A DNA stretch of 64,000 nt from Firmicutes bacterium HGW-Firmicutes-4 (GCA_002841405.1 PGZR01000004.1:1-64000), one strand, 5' to 3'; shown: positions 18,888 to 27,885, numbered from the stretch's first letter. Made by a program: numbers and translations. The notes: generated from the letters alone by a model not told the origin.

Positions 18888-19371
18888 ATGAACACTGCAG
18901 TTATTTATTATTCACTGGAAGGAAATATGGATTTAGTTGCCCGAAAAATTGGCGAAAATGAGGCCGTCGATCTATTCAGGCTGATTCCTCAAAAGGAATA
19001 CCCGACTGGAAAAATCAGTAAATATTTTTGGGGTGGGAAGAGCGTGACCTTTGGCGAACGGCCGAAACTGACAAACCCGACCATCGACCTGGATCACTAT
19101 GAGGTTCTAGTCATTGGCACACCGATCTGGGCCGGAACCTGGACACCCCCGCTTAATACCTTTCTTCACGATTACAGCATCACCGGGAAAAAGATAATTC
19201 TGACCGCAACCCACCTGGGCGGCGGAGCCGACAAATGCTTTGAAAAAATGAAGGATAAGTCTCAATGGAAATACGATTATTGGCACATTTCAGTTTAAAG
19301 AACCGCTCCAGCAGATGGATGAACACATCGATGAAAAAATAGAAACAATCAGAACCCTGATTGAAGCATAA
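18888..19371 (+). pseudogene. Flavodoxin, frameshifted near the 3' end
   Basis: The first 125 or so residues form a flavodoxin: VIYYSLEGNMDLVA binds the FMN phosphate, VLVIGTPIWAGTWTPPLNTFL is the 50s/60s loop region, and TATHLGGGADKCFEKM follows. Near 19262 the coding signal moves to another frame, giving NGNTIIGTFQFKEPLQQMDEHID and ending at 19371. As written, the protein ends early with SQWKYDYWHISV. It is a single-base indel: either a real late frameshift or a sequencing error. Intact length would be about 160 residues. Confidence 0.75.
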
Positions 19372-19373
19372 AG

Positions 19374-19415
19374 AAAAACTTCCTTATCCAAATTATTGCG
19401 GATAAGGAAGTTTTT
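19374..19415. terminator. Bidirectional terminator between flavodoxin and MFS genes
   Basis: A perfect 16-bp stem (19374-19389 with 19400-19415) has A5 at one side and T5 at the other, so it can end transcription of the rightward flavodoxin and the leftward MFS gene. Confidence 0.85.
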
Positions 19416-19442
19416 CTTTGCAAAAAAAGTCAGGAACAAAAA

Positions 19443-20672
19443 TTAGGCTTCTCTGATTTTACTGAGTAGCGGTGTTTTGGTAACGGCCAGCCATAATCCA
19501 CCGGAAAGCAGTCCCAGAATGATGTTGAGCCCGCCAATGACAGGAATCAGATGATCCATATTGAAGGAAATAATAATCATCCCAAAGCTTCCCATGATGG
19601 TGGCAAAAGAGCCCATCAGCGAAGAGGCCGAACCGGCATCCTCGGCTTGCTGATCCAGCATCAGGTAGGCACTGGGCGGCCGCGAACAGCTGCCGGCGAG
19701 GGTGGCCGGGAACAAGGCCAACGCAAAGATGAAGGGATTACTTTGACCCAACAGAATAATGGCCAGCCCGCTTAAAATGGTGATGCCAAAACAAAGATTA
19801 ATAATCGAAAAGCGTTTGAAATGGTTGGACAGTTTGATATAAATCAAGGGACCCAGCAGCATCGCCAGGGCGTTAAAGGCAAAAAAGTAACTGTAAATCT
19901 GGCTGCTCGTCCCAAAATCATTTTGATAAATATAGGATGATGATGAAATAAAGGCCAAACCGGAAATGCTGGAAAGCGAAAAGATCAGCAGCAGTGAGGT
20001 AAAACCGGGATTTTTAAGGACCACCCCCAATCGTCCCAAAGTATGGAGAATATTTCCGGAACCCCGGTGTTCTATGGTTTCCTGGAAAACGATGGAACCC
20101 AAAAGGATGATTACGCCCAATATTCCCTGGATGATAAAAACGCCCCGCCAGGAGGTGAAGGTCAGTAGCAGTGCCCCAATTACCGGAGCAACCGCCGGGA
20201 CAATAATGACCATTGATTGAACCAAGGCCAAGGTCTTTTCCCGCTTTCTTTCATGATAAACATCTTTAACAATGGCGGTGGCCACCGCACTGGCAGAACC
20301 GCCGCCGAGGGCTTGCAGAACCCGGAAAAAAATAAGTTGATAAATACTGCCTGAAACAGCACAGAGCAGGCTGGCGATGGCATAGCCGGTAATCCCGACC
20401 AGCAAAATCGGTCGGCGGCCATACTTGTCACTGAGCGGCCCCCAAATCAGAATACCGGCACTGAAAAAGATGAAAAACAAGATCAGTGTCAGATTCGTCA
20501 GATATTCAGGGACATTAAAATATGTGGTCATCGTAGGGAGGGCCGGCAGATAAAGATCGGTAGACAGCGGAGCAAAAGCACTTAAAAAAACCAGGAAGAT
20601 CAGTAGGCCCCGATCGCCCAGGTATTTTTGTTCACTGGTGCCTTTATTAGAAGTGACGGTTTGTTTTTTCAT
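19443..20672 (-). CDS. Bcr/CflA family multidrug efflux MFS transporter
   Basis: This protein of 409 residues has 12 predicted membrane helices. The Bcr/CflA type is recognised from FAPLSTDLYLPALPTM in the first helix, the loop motif GPLSDKYGRRPILLVGI, and FRVLQALGGGSASAVATAIVKD. Such proteins export drugs by proton antiport. The ATG at 20672 has GAGAAG just upstream; another in-frame ATG at 20684 has AGGA directly abutting it and is less likely. It converges on the flavodoxin gene with a shared terminator. No regulator lies directly beside it. Confidence 0.88.
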   Translation of the reverse strand: MKKQTVTSNKGTSEQKYLGDRGLLIFLVFLSAFAPLSTDLYLPALPTMTTYFNVPEYLTNLTLILFFIFFSAGILIWGPLSDKYGRRPILLVGITGYAIASLLCAVSGSIYQLIFFRVLQALGGGSASAVATAIVKDVYHERKREKTLALVQSMVIIVPAVAPVIGALLLTFTSWRGVFIIQGILGVIILLGSIVFQETIEHRGSGNILHTLGRLGVVLKNPGFTSLLLIFSLSSISGLAFISSSSYIYQNDFGTSSQIYSYFFAFNALAMLLGPLIYIKLSNHFKRFSIINLCFGITILSGLAIILLGQSNPFIFALALFPATLAGSCSRPPSAYLMLDQQAEDAGSASSLMGSFATIMGSFGMIIISFNMDHLIPVIGGLNIILGLLSGGLWLAVTKTPLLSKIREA

Positions 20673-20730
20673 AGCTTCTCGCATTCCTATAAATTTTAAG
20701 TTGGGTATTATATATTAACCCTATTTAATA

Positions 20731-21000
20731 TTATAATGCATAGAGATTATATTTCAAGTAATTATACCAATGGGTAGCAATAAAAAAGTCGGATTGGTTT
20801 CTGTTAAAATATTCAGGCTTGTTCTGTGTCCAGCGACAGACGTTCAAATACTGGAGGATTTTTGCTACGCCAAAGGTCAAGCCGGTGATGATCAGATAGA
20901 TGCCAACTAAACCAGAATTTAATTGATCATAGAGCTGACCGAAAAGAATTTAACCAATTGGCACAAATTGTTTATTGGTATCTGTTTGGCAATTAAAAGG
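20731..21000 (-). pseudogene. Remnant of a membrane protein gene
   Basis: Read on the minus strand, this gap holds a decayed frame: TDTNKQFVPIG, a TAA, then ILFGQLYDQLNSGLVGIYLIITGLTFGVAKILQYLN followed by a polar tail, ending at a TAA at 20731-20733. The hydrophobic helix flanked by polar loops looks like real protein. The upstream end seems to shift frame near 20995. I do not recognise the family. No ribosome binding site remains. Confidence 0.45.
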
Positions 21001-21051
21001 GAAAGCCAGCAGTAGTCAATGGCTTAACCAATACCTTGCTAAAAATAAAGC

Positions 21052-21104
21052 TTGACAGATAGCGAGCTTTATTTTATTATTTAATTATCGACCAGCGGTC
21101 GATA
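21052..21104 (+). promoter_or_regulatory. Promoter and operator of the tetR gene
   Basis: TTGACA (21052-21057) and TATTAT (21075-21080) are 17 bases apart. Directly downstream is TATCGACC-AGC-GGTCGATA (21086-21104), an 8-bp perfect inverted repeat in the position of a repressor operator. The core CGACCnGCGGTCG recurs at 21785-21797 before the MFS gene. Confidence 0.8.
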
Positions 21105-21120
21105 GAACGAGAGGTGCTTA

Positions 21121-21744
21121 ATGAAGACAGTCAAAGAAGGCGAAGTCCGCAAACAGGAAATTCTGATGGTGGCTCGGGAACTCTTTGTCACCAAGGGCTA
21201 TGAACAGACCTCAGTGAATGATATTTTAAAAATTGTAGACATTGCCAAAGGCACCTTTTATTATTATTTTGCTTCAAAGGAAGAGGTGCTGGCCGCCATC
21301 ATTCTGGATATTGTTGAAGAAGGCGCCAAACGGGCCGAGCAGATTCTGAAGGATAAATCAGTGCCGCTGATCAACCGGATCATGATGGCGATGATGGCCC
21401 AGTCCCCGGAGTTTGAAGGATCAGAGGAGATCAGGGACGAAATGCACAAGGTAGAAAATGCCAAGCTGGAACAGCTATACACCAAAGCGATGCTCAAGCG
21501 GATGACGCCACTGTTGGAAGTAGCAGTAGCCGAAGGAATAGCAGCCGATCTTTTTCATCTGGAATATCCCCGGGAAACGATTGAGTCGATTTTGCTGCTG
21601 GGCCATATGCTGTTTGACTGCAATATTATGGACTGGGAAATGGCCGACTATCCGGCAAAGATAAGGGGCTTTCTGGCCAATATGGAAAGAATGCTGGGAA
21701 CCGGAGCAGGAGAACTAGAGGACTTTTTACAAATGTTTGCCTAA
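21121..21744 (+). CDS. TetR/AcrR family transcriptional regulator
   Basis: This 207-residue TetR-type repressor has the N-terminal HTH (ARELFVTKGYEQTSVNDILKIVDIAKGTFYYYFASKEEVLAA) and a helical ligand-binding region. The ATG follows GAGAGGTG by a few bases. Its promoter carries a palindrome, and a matching palindrome precedes the MFS transporter gene 118 bases downstream, so it most likely represses itself and the transporter. The ligand is probably a substrate of that exporter. Confidence 0.9.
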   Translation: MKTVKEGEVRKQEILMVARELFVTKGYEQTSVNDILKIVDIAKGTFYYYFASKEEVLAAIILDIVEEGAKRAEQILKDKSVPLINRIMMAMMAQSPEFEGSEEIRDEMHKVENAKLEQLYTKAMLKRMTPLLEVAVAEGIAADLFHLEYPRETIESILLLGHMLFDCNIMDWEMADYPAKIRGFLANMERMLGTGAGELEDFLQMFA

Positions 21745-21784
21745 TTAAAACTTGGCGGCATTTGTAAAAATTTTGCCCATTTAC

Positions 21785-21797
21785 CGACCGGCGGTCG
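21785..21797. promoter_or_regulatory. Second TetR operator before the MFS gene
   Basis: CGACC-GGC-GGTCG shares the core of the palindrome in the tetR promoter (CGACC-AGC-GGTCG), differing only in the central spacer. It lies 65 bases before the MFS start. Confidence 0.7.
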
Positions 21798-21861
21798 AAA
21801 AATGATGATTGAGGAATGACGTACGAATGAAGAAAAAATAAAGAAAATAGGAGGAACTATA

Positions 21862-23214
21862 ATGAGACAACAAAAGATAGTTAAGGACGCCGCAGAACAG
21901 AACACTGCCATGAAAAAATTTATGATCCTGGTTGCCGGATCATTCATCTCTAGCATCGGTAGTGGCTTGACTGATTTTGGACTGGCGATCTATATTTTAA
22001 ACCTGACCGGATCGGTGGGAGCCACCGGAATTTTTGCCATTTGCGCTTTTCTGCCAGCGATACTACTGGCACCGGCGGGCGGGGTGTTGGCTGATCGCTA
22101 TGACCGACGGCTGATGATGATTCTGGGTGAGTTGTTTTCCGGACTGGCACTGTTGATCAGCCTGGCCGCCATAATGAGCCCTAACCCATCACTGGTAGTG
22201 ATCTGCATTGGTGTCGGAATCAGCTCGGTGTTCTCGGCCCTGACAGAACCAGCTTTTAAGGCCACCATCACTGATCTCTTGTCTGCAGAAGATTATGCCC
22301 GAGCTGGCGGTATGGTTCAGCTGGCCGGCAGTGCCAAGCTGCTGATTTCCCCAGTCATTGCCGGCCTGATGCTGCAAGTGACAACGGTCGGCACCCTAAT
22401 CATGCTGGATATGGCGACTTTTTTCACTACAGTTCTGATCATCGCATATGTCAGAAAAGGTTTGATTAGTAAAAAAAACGCAGTGACCGGTACGAGGTTT
22501 CGCAGTGAAATCAGCGAAGGTATCATCGCCATCCGGGGAAAAAGGGGGATCATGACAATGATTATCATGATGACAATTGCCACCTTCTGTCTGGGGTTTG
22601 TGCAGTTGTTAAGCAAGCCCCTGGTTCTGGCCATTGCCGGTGAACGGGAGCTGGGAATTTTGACCACTATTATTGCCATGGGGATGATGGTCGGAAGCAT
22701 CGGTATCAGCATAATCAAGCAACCAAAATATTATGTTGGGATGCTATCGATTGGTCTGTTTGGCTGTGGGGTTTTTATGGCTCTGATTGGGGTCAGTGAA
22801 AATCTGGTTCTGATCGCCGGTTTTGGATTTATGATGTTTGTCTTTATGCCAGCCATCCAGATTGGGGCCGAGGTGCTGATTCGCACCAATCTGGACAATT
22901 GCGTCCAGGGTCGGGCCTTTGGTCTGATTAGTCTGATTACCCAGATGGGTTATATACTGGCCTTTATCGCGGCCGGCATTTTAGCAGATATGATCTTTGA
23001 ACCCTTGATGCAGGGTAATACTGAGCTGGCCATCAGCATCGGCACGGTTATCGGTTATGGAGCTGGCAGAGGCAATGCCCTGCTGATCATCATTGGCGGA
23101 ATCGGCTTGGCCGTGGTCGGGATAATAGCATCTCGGTTAAAAAGTGTCAGAACCCTGGAAGAGAAGAAGGCTGCAGATATAACTTTTACTGAATCTTGTC
23201 CGAAAGGACTATAA
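21862..23214 (+). CDS. MFS transporter (MFS_3/enterobactin-exporter-like group)
   Basis: This 450-residue protein has about 12 membrane helices. It starts with a short cytosolic tail, then FMILVAGSFISSIGSGLTDFGLAIYI, and has the loop motif GVLADRYDRRLMMILGE, typical of MFS exporters of the EntS/macrolide-efflux kind. A hydrophilic loop lies around residue 205-215. AGGAGG lies about eight bases before the ATG. It pairs with the upstream TetR regulator and shares its operator core, so it is probably an inducible drug or metabolite exporter. Confidence 0.88.
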   Translation: MRQQKIVKDAAEQNTAMKKFMILVAGSFISSIGSGLTDFGLAIYILNLTGSVGATGIFAICAFLPAILLAPAGGVLADRYDRRLMMILGELFSGLALLISLAAIMSPNPSLVVICIGVGISSVFSALTEPAFKATITDLLSAEDYARAGGMVQLAGSAKLLISPVIAGLMLQVTTVGTLIMLDMATFFTTVLIIAYVRKGLISKKNAVTGTRFRSEISEGIIAIRGKRGIMTMIIMMTIATFCLGFVQLLSKPLVLAIAGERELGILTTIIAMGMMVGSIGISIIKQPKYYVGMLSIGLFGCGVFMALIGVSENLVLIAGFGFMMFVFMPAIQIGAEVLIRTNLDNCVQGRAFGLISLITQMGYILAFIAAGILADMIFEPLMQGNTELAISIGTVIGYGAGRGNALLIIIGGIGLAVVGIIASRLKSVRTLEEKKAADITFTESCPKGL

Positions 23215-23623
23215 AATGGTGCAATAGAAATTAGAAAAAGCTGATGAGAAATACTGATCGCTTAAAATTTAATCGGAGTGGTATTAATTAAAACCGTGTT
23301 TGTCAAACGATATCTTAAACAAGGGGACAGGGCTTATAATGGTGTCGATGATTATATCACTAAACCATTTGATCTTTATGAAGGTATATGCAAATAAAGA
23401 GTGATAAAACAGTGATCATGGGCGAATTGCCTTTGTCAGAGGGATTTAGCCATGATCTGAAATTCCCACGGTCAAGAATAAAGCTAAAAAGCCGAATGAC
23501 CGATAATATTAATTGCTTTTTATGGTTAAAAGATTATAATAAAGTAAAGTCGTTTTTCAGGCAACTGCAATTCTCAGTTAAGCTGCAAACGTTTAAAATA
23601 AAATAGGGAAGGCAAGGTGAAGG
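23215..23623 (+). other. Intergenic region with a response-regulator scrap
   Basis: No intact gene is convincing in these 409 bases. They contain the receiver-domain remnant listed separately. A 72-codon frame starting at 23388 lacks any ribosome site and recognisable features. Confidence 0.5.
23290..23397 (+). pseudogene. Fragment of a response-regulator receiver domain
   Basis: One frame reads AYNGVDDYITKPFDLYEGICK and stops at 23395-23397. GxDDYITKPFDL is the conserved Lys-Pro strand of OmpR-type receiver domains. No phosphoacceptor Asp region or DNA-binding domain is present, so it is a scrap of a lost regulator. Confidence 0.4.
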
Positions 23624-24619
23624 ATGAAAACAAAATTGTCAAAAAAGAAAATGTGTATCGCTTTATTATGTATTCCACTGGTGATGTTATCACTTGTTGG
23701 GTGTGGTGAAAAAGCGAATCAAAATGAGATGGATCATGTTGATTATGCCCAAAAAAGTAATTGGTTGGCGCTCCCAGAAGGTGAGAATGTCCATAATGTC
23801 GATGTTTTTTACGTTTATCCGACGGTTTATCAAGGTGACGGATTACAGGATATCACCGATCCTGAGCAATTTGAAGCATCTCAAGTACCGCTCAAAACCC
23901 AGGCAAGTGTATTTGCGGATTCGGCTAATATTTATGCGCCGATGTATCGGCAGGTGGGTAAGGATGGTTTTAATAATACCGAGAATCTTGAGACTTTTTT
24001 ACAAGTAGCTGAAGAAGATGTTAAAGATGCGTTTTTATATTACCTCGAGAATTACAACAATGGGAAGCCCTTTATCATTGCTGGTCATAGCCAGGGATCA
24101 AGTACGTTGATCAGTCTTTTAACTAAACTATGGGGAACGACGGGTGCTGAAGATCGGATGATTGCTACCTATATTATTGGTTTTAGTGTGACTGAATCTG
24201 ATATTGAAGCGAATCCTAAAATCAGGATGTGTGAAAATCCGATAGATACGGGTTGTTTTATTTCGTATAATTCCTTGAAAGACGGACTACAAAGTGAGTC
24301 GGTGCAGATATTGGAAGGTGCCATTGTAACAAATCCGTTATCCTGGGAAAGCAGCCAGGAAGATGGGGTGTTTGTTCCAGCATCTGAAAATAAAGGCGCA
24401 GTATTTTTTTCTGCGGATGGTTACGATCCGATTGTATATAAAAACTTTACTTCGGCGCAGATTAAGGATCACGGTCTTGTTTGTGAACCGGCCGATCCAT
24501 CGGTACTTTCATCTTATCCGATTGAAGGGATCTATCATCCGGATGATTATTCCCTTTTTTATGAGAATATTAAAGAAAATATTGCTACCAGAATTAATGC
24601 CTTCTTAAATAAAAAATGA
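23624..24619 (+). CDS. DUF3089 family lipoprotein, alpha/beta hydrolase fold
   Basis: This 331-residue protein has a lipoprotein signal ending in the lipobox LVGC (Cys about residue 27). The mature part matches DUF3089: DVFYVYPTVYQG near the start, then MYRQVGK, and the nucleophile-elbow GHSQGSSTLISLL at about residue 155. It is a predicted membrane-anchored extracellular hydrolase of unknown substrate. AAGGTGAAGG precedes the ATG by a few bases. It is monocistronic with a terminator at 24661-24690. Confidence 0.85.
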   Translation: MKTKLSKKKMCIALLCIPLVMLSLVGCGEKANQNEMDHVDYAQKSNWLALPEGENVHNVDVFYVYPTVYQGDGLQDITDPEQFEASQVPLKTQASVFADSANIYAPMYRQVGKDGFNNTENLETFLQVAEEDVKDAFLYYLENYNNGKPFIIAGHSQGSSTLISLLTKLWGTTGAEDRMIATYIIGFSVTESDIEANPKIRMCENPIDTGCFISYNSLKDGLQSESVQILEGAIVTNPLSWESSQEDGVFVPASENKGAVFFSADGYDPIVYKNFTSAQIKDHGLVCEPADPSVLSSYPIEGIYHPDDYSLFYENIKENIATRINAFLNKK

Positions 24620-24660
24620 CTAAGATCGACCCTTTAATTCTTGATATTGTAATTAGATTA

Positions 24661-24690
24661 CCACCAGACTCAGGTTTGGTGTTTTTTTTG
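24661..24690 (+). terminator. Rho-independent terminator of the DUF3089 gene
   Basis: The stem CACCAGAC with GTTTGGTG (one G-T pair) has a short loop and is followed by eight T residues. Confidence 0.8.
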
Positions 24691-24757
24691 ATGAAAAGGT
24701 CAGAATTAAGAAATTGTCATTTGAGGAAGGCTAACTTTCCGTTGCGAGGAGGATTTT

Positions 24758-24997
24758 ATGTCTACTGAATCTTTTGAAAAAGTATCGGCTGAAAAAACGG
24801 CCATCATCCAAAGTGGAATTGCGGAATTCTCAAAAAATCCTTTATCGATGGCCTGGGAAAAAGTCGTGATGCATTTATCAAGAATGTTTTCCCCCAGATC
24901 GCAGAGGATGATGCTGGATATGGGAATTGATATGTGGACCCCACAGTTGCTCATATGCAAATGGGGTTTATCAAAAAGAAAAATAATACCTGAATAG
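24758..24997 (+). pseudogene. Truncated paralogue of the TetR regulator at 25088
   Basis: The first 27 or so codons (STESFEKVSAEKTAIIQSGIAEFSKN) are nearly the same as the start of the TetR gene at 25088 (SIDSFEKISDEKKATIIQSGIAEFSKK), and the GAGGAGG site is conserved. The HTH that should follow is absent; after a joint near 24845 the sequence is unrelated. In another frame it reads GKSRDAFIKNVFPQIAEDDAGYG, a scrap I cannot assign. This is a partial duplication followed by deletion or fusion. Confidence 0.65.
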
Positions 24998-25011
24998 CAG
25001 ATATGATTATC

Positions 25012-25076
25012 TACACCCTATTGACTTGCCAGTCAATAGGGTGTATGCTTAGCTCATGTATTGACTGGCGAGTCAA
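25012..25076 (+). promoter_or_regulatory. Promoter with two TetR-type operators for the TetR/ligase operon
   Basis: TTGACT-TGCC-AGTCAA (25021-25036) and TTGACT-GGCG-AGTCAA (25061-25076) share identical half-sites and are 40 bases apart. The first lies inside a larger perfect 15-bp inverted repeat (25012-25026 with 25031-25045). TTGACT at 25021 with TATGCT at 25044-25049 makes a 17-base-spaced promoter, so a bound repressor would block it. Confidence 0.75.
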
Positions 25077-25087
25077 AGGAGGGTTTT

Positions 25088-25732
25088 ATGTCAATTGATT
25101 CTTTTGAAAAAATATCCGATGAAAAAAAAGCGACCATTATCCAGAGCGGAATCGCGGAATTCTCGAAAAAATCCTATATGGATGCCAGCACCGATGAGAT
25201 TACTAAAAACTGTGGGATCTCTAAAGGGCTCCTGTTTCACTATTTTGGCAATAAGAAAAATTTTTATCTTTACTGTCTGGAACTGGCCTTAAAACGCCTA
25301 CTCACAGATGTTCCCAAGTCGGACCAGAGTGATTTCTATGGAATTATCTTTTCCCATGCTGATGAAAAATTTAAATTATGCGAAAAATATCCCAGTGAAA
25401 TGCACCTGGTCAATATGGCGGCCCGGGAAATGAGTGTTAAGGTGCTTAACGAAAAGAATGAGCTGATTGTGCGGTATATGATCAGGAACCATGAAAAATC
25501 CCAGCAGATTATGGAAAAAGCCATCACTGCCCTTGAACTGAAAGACATCAACACAGAGAAACTAAAAGACGCCATAACGATATATTTGGGGGCGATTCTA
25601 AACAAATATCTGGAACGGTATAAAGAGACCCCGGAATTATTTTTTGAGCGCTCCGCAGAGATTAAAACAGAAATAAAAGAGTACCTTGATTTCATGTTGA
25701 ATGGGGTTGTCAAGGAAGGAGTATCAGTATGA
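25088..25732 (+). CDS. TetR family transcriptional regulator
   Basis: This 214-residue TetR-type protein has the HTH segment MDASTDEITKNCGISKGLLFHYFGNKKNFYLYCL at about residues 29-62. The ATG at 25088 is chosen for the AAAGGAGGG just upstream; the in-frame ATG at 25061 overlaps the operator and has no site. Paired operators precede it. Its TGA overlaps the ATG of the adenylate-forming ligase (ATGA), so the two are coupled, and the ligand may be the ligase's acid substrate or its CoA ester. A truncated duplicate of its 5' end lies at 24758. Confidence 0.88.
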   Translation: MSIDSFEKISDEKKATIIQSGIAEFSKKSYMDASTDEITKNCGISKGLLFHYFGNKKNFYLYCLELALKRLLTDVPKSDQSDFYGIIFSHADEKFKLCEKYPSEMHLVNMAAREMSVKVLNEKNELIVRYMIRNHEKSQQIMEKAITALELKDINTEKLKDAITIYLGAILNKYLERYKETPELFFERSAEIKTEIKEYLDFMLNGVVKEGVSV

Positions 25733-27096
25733 AAAAAATCAGCCTAATAAAGGCGATCTGGCTTTGTTATCGCGATAAAAAAATGAGCGATTCAGAAAAA
25801 ACCAGAATCAGAGCAGAGCGGCTTAGCTGTCTGGTGGCATATGCCAAGCAGAACAGTCCTTACTATCGCGAGCACTATCAAAGCATTGGTGAGAATTTTA
25901 AGCTGAGTGATTTGCCACCAACGAATAAGGTCGATCTGATGGCACGTTTTGATGACTGGATAACCGATAAAGACATCACCTTAAATGAAGTGGAAACGTT
26001 TATGAAGGATTTGGATAATATCGGGCGAAAAATCAAGGGAAAATATCTGGTATTCACCACCAGTGGTTCCACGGGCAATCCCCTGGTAGCACTATGCGAC
26101 CAATCCACCAATAATGTTATGACCGGAATCAACATGATGCGAAGCTTTGCCAGAAAAGCTGATTTTATGGCCTTTCTGAAAGGGGGCGGAAAAACCATGG
26201 GGGTTTTTGCAACCGGTGGTTTTTATTTGGGAAATAGTTCGGTCCGGGCCCGTTTATTATCGATGCCCTGGAAAAAAAGACAGTTCGGCGTGACCAGCGC
26301 CCTCTACCCAATTTCCCGGATCGTCGATGACCTGAATGCCTTTAAACCGACGATGCTGGGGGGGTATCCGACCATCCTTGAACTGCTGATTGATGAACAG
26401 AAAAGTGGGCGGCTTAAGATCGCTCCGGTAATTATTATGACTGGCGGTGAATACCTGAGTGATCAGCTTAGAGAGGATCTGGAAGCGGCCTTTGGGTGCA
26501 CGGTTCAAACCACTTATTCTTGTACCGAAGGCGGCACCATTGCCTGTGAATGTCCGGAAGAGCACTTTCATATCAATGATGATTGGATCGTTGTTGAGGC
26601 GGTTGACCATCAGAATCAGCCAGTGCCGGATGGGGTGCAGTCGGATAAGATCCTGATTACCAACCTTTATAATTATACCCAGCCGTTCATCCGCTACGAA
26701 GTCACAGACCGGGTGGTTATGCATCATGAACCCTGCCCCTGTAACAATCCGTCGCCCTGGCTGACCCTTGAGGGACGTACTGATGATATCCTGAGCTTTT
26801 ATGAAGATGGAAAGGTCATCAAAATTCCGCCCCTGGCGATATACGCTACACTCAAAGAAATCCATGGGATCCTCCGCTTTCAACTGATAGCCCATGGACA
26901 GAATCAGCTTGAGTTGAGAATCACCCCTGCGAGCGGGTGCACGAAACAGAGCTTATTTGAAGCAGCGCAGCAAAACCTATCGGCTTTTCTGGCCAGCCAT
27001 GGGGTGATGACTGCCCACATCGCCTTTTCTGATTTGATACCCATGCAGCATCCACAGAGCGGAAAATTCAAGCATATCATTAATAAACCAGAGTGA
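25729..27096 (+). CDS. Phenylacetate-CoA ligase-like adenylate-forming enzyme
   Basis: This 455-residue protein resembles PaaK-type ligases, which activate aryl acids by adenylation. Visible motifs are the phosphate-binding FTTSGSTGNPLVAL (about residue 105), YSCTEGGTIACECPEEHFHIND (about 264), YTQPFIRYEVTDRV, and LEGRTDDIL with the hinge Asp near residue 350. The acid substrate and acceptor are unknown. It overlaps the TetR stop by four bases and has no clear terminator after it. It is likely cytosolic. GH3, another adenylating family, lies elsewhere in this window but is not closely related. Confidence 0.85.
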   Translation: MKKISLIKAIWLCYRDKKMSDSEKTRIRAERLSCLVAYAKQNSPYYREHYQSIGENFKLSDLPPTNKVDLMARFDDWITDKDITLNEVETFMKDLDNIGRKIKGKYLVFTTSGSTGNPLVALCDQSTNNVMTGINMMRSFARKADFMAFLKGGGKTMGVFATGGFYLGNSSVRARLLSMPWKKRQFGVTSALYPISRIVDDLNAFKPTMLGGYPTILELLIDEQKSGRLKIAPVIIMTGGEYLSDQLREDLEAAFGCTVQTTYSCTEGGTIACECPEEHFHINDDWIVVEAVDHQNQPVPDGVQSDKILITNLYNYTQPFIRYEVTDRVVMHHEPCPCNNPSPWLTLEGRTDDILSFYEDGKVIKIPPLAIYATLKEIHGILRFQLIAHGQNQLELRITPASGCTKQSLFEAAQQNLSAFLASHGVMTAHIAFSDLIPMQHPQSGKFKHIINKPE

Positions 27097-27167
27097 TTTG
27101 AAGTGCTGGTCCTGGTAGGATTTGCCGATGAAGATATCCTGATCAAAATAAATTTTCGAAACACAGA

Positions 27168-27215
27168 TTGACAGGCTAGCGTTCATTAGCTATAATAAAG
27201 CTAATGAACGCTAGC
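27168..27215 (+). promoter_or_regulatory. Consensus promoter embedded in a 16-bp perfect inverted repeat
   Basis: TTGACA (27168-27173) and TATAAT (27191-27196) are exactly 17 bases apart. A perfect 16-bp inverted repeat has its left arm (27175-27190) in the -35/-10 spacer and its right arm (27200-27215) just after the -10 box. Each arm is itself an imperfect CTA-N8-TAG palindrome. This is a strong promoter under near-certain repressor control by the TetR gene it drives. Confidence 0.85.
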
Positions 27216-27249
27216 TTTTTAGTTTTTGTAAGAAATTTAAGGAGACGCA

Positions 27250-27885
27250 ATGACAAAACGCAATACCCGAGAAATAATATTAGAGGAAGCCTTGAATCTG
27301 TTTTCGGTCAAAGGTTATCAGAGTGTGACCGTTAAAGAAATTGCCCAGGCGGTGGGCATCAAGGATAGTTCACTTTACAAGCATTTTGACAGTAAGCAGG
27401 CCATTTATGATACCTTGCTGGAGTGGATGAATCAGAAATTTGAAGAAACCGTGACGTTTTACCGATTGCCCCAGGGTGAGATGGAAAGTGTCGCCCGGGA
27501 ATATGGCCGCAATGATCTGATTTGGCTTAAGAAAGCCTGCGAGGCCGTTTTTCTGTTTTTTCTGAAAGATCCGCAGGCATCGAAATTTCGCCGGATGTTG
27601 ACCATTGAACAGTATAAAAGTGATGATGCCGCCAAGACCTTGTATAACTGGTTTTTTAACGACGCCATTTTGTTTCAGACTGACTTATTTAGTGAGATGA
27701 TCAGGCAGGGAACGTTTAGAGCAGGTCCACCGCAGATCATCGCTTTACAATTCTATGGCCCGTTCTACACCCTTTTATGTCAATATGATCAGCTACCGGA
27801 AAAAGAAGATGAAGCAATGGCTCTGCTGATGGCGCATATTGAACAGTTTGCATCAATTTATCAAATAAGAAATGAGGAAAGCTGA
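27250..27885 (+). CDS. TetR/AcrR family transcriptional regulator
   Basis: This 211-residue TetR-type protein has the HTH LNLFSVKGYQSVTVKEIAQAVGIKDSSLYKHFDSKQAIYDTLL at about residues 12-54 and a C-terminal helical domain. AAGGAGAC lies about five bases before the ATG. The strong palindromic promoter upstream indicates autoregulation. The TGA overlaps the ATG of the radical SAM gene (TGATG), so the repressor and the enzyme share one transcript. Confidence 0.9.
   Translation: MTKRNTREIILEEALNLFSVKGYQSVTVKEIAQAVGIKDSSLYKHFDSKQAIYDTLLEWMNQKFEETVTFYRLPQGEMESVAREYGRNDLIWLKKACEAVFLFFLKDPQASKFRRMLTIEQYKSDDAAKTLYNWFFNDAILFQTDLFSEMIRQGTFRAGPPQIIALQFYGPFYTLLCQYDQLPEKEDEAMALLMAHIEQFASIYQIRNEES

Noticed and set aside
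19374-19415. 16-bp inverted repeat considered as an insertion-sequence end
   Set aside because: It sits between convergent genes with A5/T5 edges, the form of a bidirectional terminator; no transposase is nearby.
23388-23606. 72-codon plus-strand frame before the DUF3089 gene
   Set aside because: No ribosome binding site, overlaps the receiver-domain scrap and no recognisable composition; not called as a gene.
26257-26895. 212-codon minus-strand frame opposite the PaaK-like ligase
   Set aside because: Shadow of the ligase frame, whose motifs are clear on the plus strand.
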